This document shows positions 35,891 to 39,645 of a DNA stretch of 39,645 nucleotides, in pieces (the first letter of the stretch is position 1; every line of letters begins with the position of its first letter). The position numbers and the translations under genes were made by a program. This DNA comes from Pseudomonadota bacterium (lineage in GTDB: Bacteria > Pseudomonadota > Alphaproteobacteria > Rhizobiales > Hyphomicrobiaceae), in contig JAEXXM010000024.1 of the NCBI GenBank assembly GCA_023405815.1, positions 1 through 39,645 on the forward strand, written 5' to 3'. The notes below the pieces were generated by a model that made no database searches, was not told the origin of the DNA, and saw only the letters and a list, made by a program, of their open reading frames with translations.

Positions 35891-37456
35891 ATGGACGGAC
35901 TAGTGGAGCGGAACGTCGAAGTTGGGAACGGCGAAGTCGCGCGATCGCTTGACGAGGTCATGCAGGAGATCGCCGAGCACAAGGGTTGCGGCACCAAAGG
36001 CGGCAGCGGCAAGGCGAGCTGCGGCTCGGGTGCCGGTCAAGGCGACATGCCGGCCGAGATCTGGGAGAAGGTGAAAAACCATCCCTGCTACAGCGAGGAA
36101 GCCCACCATCACTACGCGCGCATGCACGTTGCCGTCGCGCCGGCCTGCAACATTCAGTGCAACTACTGCAATCGCAAATACGACTGCGCCAACGAATCGC
36201 GCCCCGGCGTCGTCAGCGAGAAGCTGACACCCGAGCAGGCGGCGAAGAAGGTCTTGGCTGTCGCTTCCACCATCCCCCAGATGACCGTTCTCGGCATCGC
36301 CGGCCCCGGCGATCCGCTCGCCAACCCGGCGAAGACGTTTAAGACCTTCGAGCTCATCTCGCAGACGGCACCCGACATCAAGCTGTGCCTGTCGACCAAC
36401 GGCCTGGCGCTGCCTGAGCACGTCGACACGATCAAGAAGTTCAACGTCGACCACGTGACGATCACCATCAACATGGTCGACCCCAAGATCGGCGCCAAGA
36501 TCTATCCCTGGATCTTCTACAATCACAAGCGCATCGAGGGCGTCGAAGCAGCGCGCATCCTTTCGGAGCACCAGCTTCGCGGCCTCGAGATGCTCACCGA
36601 GCGCGGCATCCTCTGCAAGATCAACTCGGTGATGATCCCCGGTGTCAACGACAAGCACCTCGTCGAGGTGAACAAGGCCGTGAAGTCCCGCGGCGCCTTC
36701 CTGCACAACATCATGCCGCTCATCTCGGCGCCCGAGCACGGCACCGTGTTCGGTCTCACCGGTCAGCGCGGTCCGACGGCGCAGGAGCTGAAGGCCCTGC
36801 AGGATAGCTGCGAAGGCGAGATGAACATGATGCGGCACTGTCGCCAGTGCCGCGCCGACGCCGTTGGCCTCTTGGGCGAGGACCGGTCGGCGGAATTCAC
36901 CACCGACAAGATCATGCAGATGGAGGTCAAGTACGACCTCGACACGCGCAAGGCCTATCAGGAGAAGGTCGAGGGCGAGCGGCAGGCGAAGGTCGAGGCC
37001 AAGCAGGCCGAGCTTGAATCGATGGCCGGCGAGATGAGCGACATCAAGATCCTCGTCGCCGTCGCCACCAAGGGCAGCGGCCGCATCAACGAGCACTTCG
37101 GCCACGCCAAGGAGTTCCAGGTATACGAGCTCTCGACCGCGGGCGCGAAATTCGTCGGCCATCGCCGTGTCGATCTCTATTGCCAGGGCGGCTTCGGTGA
37201 TGACGCGGGCCTCGACACCGTCATCCGCGCCATCAACGACTGCGCTGCGGTGTTCGTCGCCAAGATCGGCGGTTGCCCGAAGAACGACCTGATTAAGGCC
37301 GGCATCGAGCCGGTCGACAAGTACGCGATGGAGTTCATCGAGCAGTCGGCCATCGCCTACTTCAAGGACTACCTGCAGCGGGTGAAGAGCGGCGAGATCG
37401 TCCACGCCGCGCGCGGCGACGCCGACATCCGCCAGGGTGCGCTCATCTCAGCCTGA
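35891..37456 (+). CDS. nifB: NifB, FeMo-cofactor precursor (NifB-co) synthase
   Basis: A 521-residue radical-SAM enzyme that builds the 8Fe-core NifB-co with its central carbide. The short N-terminal tail carries KGCGTKGG...CGSG; the radical-SAM motif C-X3-C-X2-C is Cys86, Cys90, Cys93; further ligands lie in the middle (MRHCRQCRADAVG). From about residue 384 a NifX-like domain (DIKILVAVATKGSGRINEHFGHA) follows, the form found in most proteobacterial NifB. The ATG at 35891 is chosen because the earlier in-frame ATG precedes the transcription start. First gene of an operon with fdxN, an IscA-type gene, a TPR gene, two nifZ-type genes and nifT. Confidence 0.97.
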   Translation: MDGLVERNVEVGNGEVARSLDEVMQEIAEHKGCGTKGGSGKASCGSGAGQGDMPAEIWEKVKNHPCYSEEAHHHYARMHVAVAPACNIQCNYCNRKYDCANESRPGVVSEKLTPEQAAKKVLAVASTIPQMTVLGIAGPGDPLANPAKTFKTFELISQTAPDIKLCLSTNGLALPEHVDTIKKFNVDHVTITINMVDPKIGAKIYPWIFYNHKRIEGVEAARILSEHQLRGLEMLTERGILCKINSVMIPGVNDKHLVEVNKAVKSRGAFLHNIMPLISAPEHGTVFGLTGQRGPTAQELKALQDSCEGEMNMMRHCRQCRADAVGLLGEDRSAEFTTDKIMQMEVKYDLDTRKAYQEKVEGERQAKVEAKQAELESMAGEMSDIKILVAVATKGSGRINEHFGHAKEFQVYELSTAGAKFVGHRRVDLYCQGGFGDDAGLDTVIRAINDCAAVFVAKIGGCPKNDLIKAGIEPVDKYAMEFIEQSAIAYFKDYLQRVKSGEIVHAARGDADIRQGALISA

Positions 37457-37478
37457 TCGATCAACGGAGCCCATAAAT

Positions 37479-37703
37479 ATGACCTACAAGATCGTCGCCT
37501 CGCAGTGCACGTCGTGCTCCGCCTGCGAGGCGGAGTGCCCGAACGTCGCCATCTCCGAGAAGAACGGCACGTTTGTCATCAACCCGAAGAAGTGCACCGA
37601 GTGCATCGGCTACTTCGATGTGCCCCAGTGCGTTGCGGTCTGCCCGGTGGACAACACCTGCGTGATCGACACCTCGCTGCCGCGCTACCAGGCGCCGGCT
37701 TGA
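37479..37703 (+). CDS. fdxN: 2[4Fe-4S] ferredoxin FdxN, NifB-linked
   Basis: A 74-residue ferredoxin with two cluster motifs: Cys10, Cys13, Cys16 with Cys20, and Cys39, Cys42, Cys51 with Cys55, where the second has the long C-X2-C-X8-C-X3-C spacing of nif-associated ferredoxins. It likely supplies electrons to NifB or nitrogenase. CGGAG ten bases before the ATG; 22 bases after nifB. Confidence 0.93.
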   Translation: MTYKIVASQCTSCSACEAECPNVAISEKNGTFVINPKKCTECIGYFDVPQCVAVCPVDNTCVIDTSLPRYQAPA

Positions 37704-37716
37704 GGAGGGCTCATCG

Positions 37717-38070
37717 ATGAACATGAGCATGACGCCTGCGGCACAGAAGTTCATTCAGCGCATGATGCGCTTCGACGGCGCCCCCGGCAGCGGCTTCCGT
37801 CTCGAGGTGACGGCCGGCGGCTGCTCTGGCCTCGCAGCGCAGTTCAGCGTCGAAGGGAAGCCCCAGGCGGGCGACGCGGTCGTCGACGTGAGCGGCGTGA
37901 AGTTGTTCCTTCCCGCCGAGAGCCGGCTGCTTCTCGACGGCGTAACCATCGACTTCGTCGACTCGCCGCTGCAGACCGGATTCGTGTTCCACGATCCGAA
38001 AGCCAAGGCGTGCGGCTGCTCGAGCGATACAAAGCCCACCGTCGATGCCTCGGCGCTCAAGTTGAGCTAG
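37717..38070 (+). CDS. Nif-associated IscA/HesB-type iron-sulfur carrier
   Basis: A 117-residue A-type carrier. The three ligand cysteines are Cys36 in AGGCSGLA and Cys99 and Cys101 in ACGCSSD. A-type proteins pass Fe-S clusters to target enzymes; in nif operons this one (sometimes called NifIscA or IscN) probably serves NifB or nitrogenase. GAGGAGGG upstream of the ATG, 13 bases after fdxN. Confidence 0.9.
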   Translation: MNMSMTPAAQKFIQRMMRFDGAPGSGFRLEVTAGGCSGLAAQFSVEGKPQAGDAVVDVSGVKLFLPAESRLLLDGVTIDFVDSPLQTGFVFHDPKAKACGCSSDTKPTVDASALKLS

Positions 38071-38081
38071 GGGGGGCGGCG

Positions 38082-38618
38082 ATGGCGGCGGCAGTCGGGA
38101 GCACGGAGGCACCACTGGTGGACGATGCGCTCATCGCGAGCGTCTTGCTCGGCCGGGGGCTCCCGACTGCCGCCGAGCACCATCTGCGCCTTGCCGGCCT
38201 CTCCTATCAGCACGACGAGGTTGCCGAGCAGCACCTGCGGGAAGCGCACGCGCTGGCGCCCGGCCACGCGGCAGTACTCATCGGCCTCTATCGCTTCTAC
38301 TTTTACAAGGGGCGCCTCCCCGAGGCGCTGGAAGTTGCGCGCATCTGCCTCGACAAGGCTGCGCGTGAGAACGGCCTCGACCGCGACTGGTGGCTCGTCG
38401 AGCGCCGCGACGCCGACTTCGGCGGCTGGGACGCAGTGCTCCCCCGCTTCTACCTCTTCACCCTCAAGGCCTACGCCTACCTCAACATGCGGCTCGGCAA
38501 CGAGGCCGAGGCGAGGCTCGTGATCTTGAAGCTTCTCGACCTCGACCCGAGCGACAAGCTCGGCGCGCGCGTGCTTCTCAACGTGCTCGATCGCAAGGGG
38601 TGCGATGATGACGACTGA
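38082..38618 (+). CDS. TPR-like protein in the nifB operon
   Basis: A 178-residue protein of paired helices typical of tetratricopeptide repeats: AEQHLREAHALAPGHAAVLIGLYRFYFYKGRLPEALEVARI is a full repeat, and NMRLGNEAEARLVILKLLDLDPSD another. There is no signal peptide. A G-run precedes the ATG, 11 bases after the iscA-type gene. TPR proteins mediate protein-protein contact; in this place it may chaperone a nitrogenase part, but no specific partner is known. Confidence 0.75.
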   Translation: MAAAVGSTEAPLVDDALIASVLLGRGLPTAAEHHLRLAGLSYQHDEVAEQHLREAHALAPGHAAVLIGLYRFYFYKGRLPEALEVARICLDKAARENGLDRDWWLVERRDADFGGWDAVLPRFYLFTLKAYAYLNMRLGNEAEARLVILKLLDLDPSDKLGARVLLNVLDRKGCDDDD

Positions 38619-38656
38619 CATGAGGGCGGAATGCGTTCGATCCGAGAGGTGCGCTA

Positions 38657-38959
38657 ATGACCAACATTAGTCGCGATAGCGATGTCGTCGAGCTGAACGA
38701 CCCGCCCATGTACGACTACGGCGCCAAGGTCCGCTCGCGCCGTACCATCCGCAACGACGGAACGTTTCCCGGCAAGGACATCGGGGAGATTCTCGTGAAG
38801 AAGGGCGAGGAGGGATACGTGGTCAGCATCGGCACCTTTCTGCAGCAGTTCTACATCTACGGCGTCGAGTTCGTGAGCACCGGCTACCGCGTTGGCATGA
38901 AGCGCAAGGAGCTCGAGCCCGCCGATCCGGCACCGCGCGCGCCGGAGGTGGAGCTGTGA
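38657..38959 (+). CDS. nifZ: NifZ, first of two
   Basis: A 100-residue NifZ-domain protein. It has the family core Y-D-Y-G-A-K-V-R-S-R-R-T-I-R-N-D-G-T-F-P, KGEEGYVVSIGTFLQQFYIYGVEF and ends in a proline-rich tail. NifZ assists maturation of the second P-cluster of the MoFe protein. GAGAGGTG precedes the ATG. Its TGA overlaps the next start GTG by three bases, so translation is coupled. Confidence 0.9.
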   Translation: MTNISRDSDVVELNDPPMYDYGAKVRSRRTIRNDGTFPGKDIGEILVKKGEEGYVVSIGTFLQQFYIYGVEFVSTGYRVGMKRKELEPADPAPRAPEVEL

Positions 38960-39258
38960 GCCAGCCGGCAATTCCGAAGGAGCCCTATGTCCCCAAGTAC
39001 GAGTGGGGACAGCGCGTACGCGCCACCATCGATCTCTTCAACGATGGCTCATTCCCCGATGCCCCGGCGGACGTGCTCCTCGCCAAAGTGGGGGATGTCG
39101 GTGAGATCGTCCAGGTCGGGCGCCACGTCGAGGCGAACGTCGCCGTCTACCTCGTCGAGTTTGGCGAGCGGCGCATCATCGGCTGCCTCGAGGACGAGAT
39201 CGAGCTCTCGAGCGCACCCGCGCGCGGAAACGACCAGCAAAAGGAAGGCAGTGAATGA
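38956..39258 (+). CDS. Second NifZ-like protein
   Basis: A 100-residue protein beginning at a GTG that overlaps the nifZ stop. It shares the NifZ pattern: YEWGQRVRATIDLFNDGSFPD, KVGDVGEIVQVGRHVEANVAVYLVEF and GCLEDEIEL. GGAGGTGGAG upstream supports the GTG. The two nifZ copies are clearly diverged, so they may act on different steps or form a heterodimer. Confidence 0.85.
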   Translation: MSQPAIPKEPYVPKYEWGQRVRATIDLFNDGSFPDAPADVLLAKVGDVGEIVQVGRHVEANVAVYLVEFGERRIIGCLEDEIELSSAPARGNDQQKEGSE

Positions 39259-39464
39259 AGGTGATGATCCGCAGGAGCGCCGAGGGACAGCTCTCCGCGT
39301 ACATGGCGAAGAAGGATCTCGAGGAGCCGATCGTCGAGATCGAGAAGCCGGAGATGTGGGGCGGGCGCATCACCCTCGCCAACGGCTGGCAGTTCCAGTT
39401 GCCGCCGATGGCGCCGGAGACGCTGCTGCCGATCACTGTCGAGGCCCGCAAGCTCAGCGAGTAG
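39255..39464 (+). CDS. nifT: NifT/FixU
   Basis: A 69-residue small protein found in many nif operons. The family core is seen in MKVMIRR, YMAKKDLEE, WGGRITLANGWQFQLP. ATG overlaps the preceding stop as ATGA. Its exact role is unclear; mutants usually have mild or no phenotype. Confidence 0.9.
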   Translation: MKVMIRRSAEGQLSAYMAKKDLEEPIVEIEKPEMWGGRITLANGWQFQLPPMAPETLLPITVEARKLSE

Positions 39465-39466
39465 CC

Positions 39467-39645
39467 ATGTCCATTGAAGCCCACGAAATAGCAGACATCG
39501 AGAACCTCTTGGTCAACGCTTCGGCCGAGACCGTATTCTCGGTTCTCCGCGATCGTTTCCCCGAGCTGTCGCTGACGCGCTGCGATGCCTCCGACATCGA
39601 CACCGAGATACCCTTCCGCGAGTACGGCCGCTACAGCCTCTACCT
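39467..39645 (+). CDS. Nif-linked small protein, truncated by window end
   Basis: The first 59 codons of a gene that starts two bases after the nifT stop and runs off the window. The visible part begins MSIEAHEIADIENLLV and continues with an RDRFPELSLTRC segment and a DTEIPFREYGRYSLY segment. It resembles short uncharacterised proteins found after nifT in some nif clusters (DUF6129-like, recalled with limited certainty). The poor ribosome binding site fits translational coupling. Confidence 0.6.
   Translation, partial: MSIEAHEIADIENLLVNASAETVFSVLRDRFPELSLTRCDASDIDTEIPFREYGRYSLY

Noticed and set aside
38605..38670. A 21-codon frame between the TPR gene and nifZ
   Set aside because: It overlaps both neighbours and has only a weak ribosome binding site; composition gives no support.

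Overview
The window is GC-rich DNA from an alphaproteobacterium, most likely a diazotroph of the Rhizobiales (Hyphomicrobiales). The evidence is a NifA with the rhizobial oxygen-sensing cysteine signature (C-X11-C-X19-C-X4-C), a right-hand block of nitrogen-fixation accessory genes (nifB, fdxN, an IscA-type carrier, two nifZ-type genes, nifT), three NifA/sigma-54 promoters, and alphaproteobacterial-looking housekeeping genes (rlmN, argG, radC, map). The genus cannot be fixed from this sequence alone. No structural nitrogenase genes (nifHDK) or nifEN lie in the window.

Layout. (1) 1-8751: an inverted pair of REP-like elements, an envelope gene pair on the minus strand (M19 dipeptidase and a YiiX-like papain-fold protein), then on the plus strand two cysteine-type arylsulfatases, a small exported protein and a formylglycine-generating enzyme (FGE) that activates such sulfatases. 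(2) 8893-16202: a Kef-type cation/proton antiporter, an autotransporter-barrel-like outer membrane protein, a 66-residue orphan ORF whose ribosome binding site lies in a hairpin, rlmN, two related four-helix membrane proteins separated by a hairpin-rich repeat, and two unknown proteins. (3) 16439-25849: mixed metabolism: argG, a YkgJ-like cysteine-cluster protein, an MBL hydrolase with a YciI-like partner, an SRPBCC protein, an acyl-CoA ligase, a glutamine-dependent asparagine synthetase, radC and map. (4) 26244-39645: the nitrogen-fixation region: nifA, modD, a DUF2478 gene, a 42-residue cysteine-rich ORF, an LRV iron-sulfur repeat protein, sufBCDS, then nifB-fdxN-iscA-TPR-nifZ-nifZ-nifT and a truncated last gene.

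How region 4 works together: NifA, made only when fixation is allowed, should bind paired TGT-N10-ACA sites and activate sigma-54 RNA polymerase at three promoters that can be read directly: upstream of the DUF2478 gene, upstream of the small Cys-rich ORF/LRV/suf operon, and upstream of nifB. The suf operon would give an iron-sulfur assembly line dedicated to nitrogenase; NifB, its ferredoxin and the IscA-type carrier would make the FeMo-co precursor; modD and possibly DUF2478 point to molybdenum handling; nifZ and nifT are nitrogenase maturation accessories.

The most novel-looking items are the 42-residue five-cysteine ORF (29791-29919) under the NifA promoter and overlapping the LRV start by four bases, the LRV-suf operon driven by NifA, a predicted exported FGE travelling with exported sulfatases, and the 66-residue ORF with a sequestered ribosome binding site.
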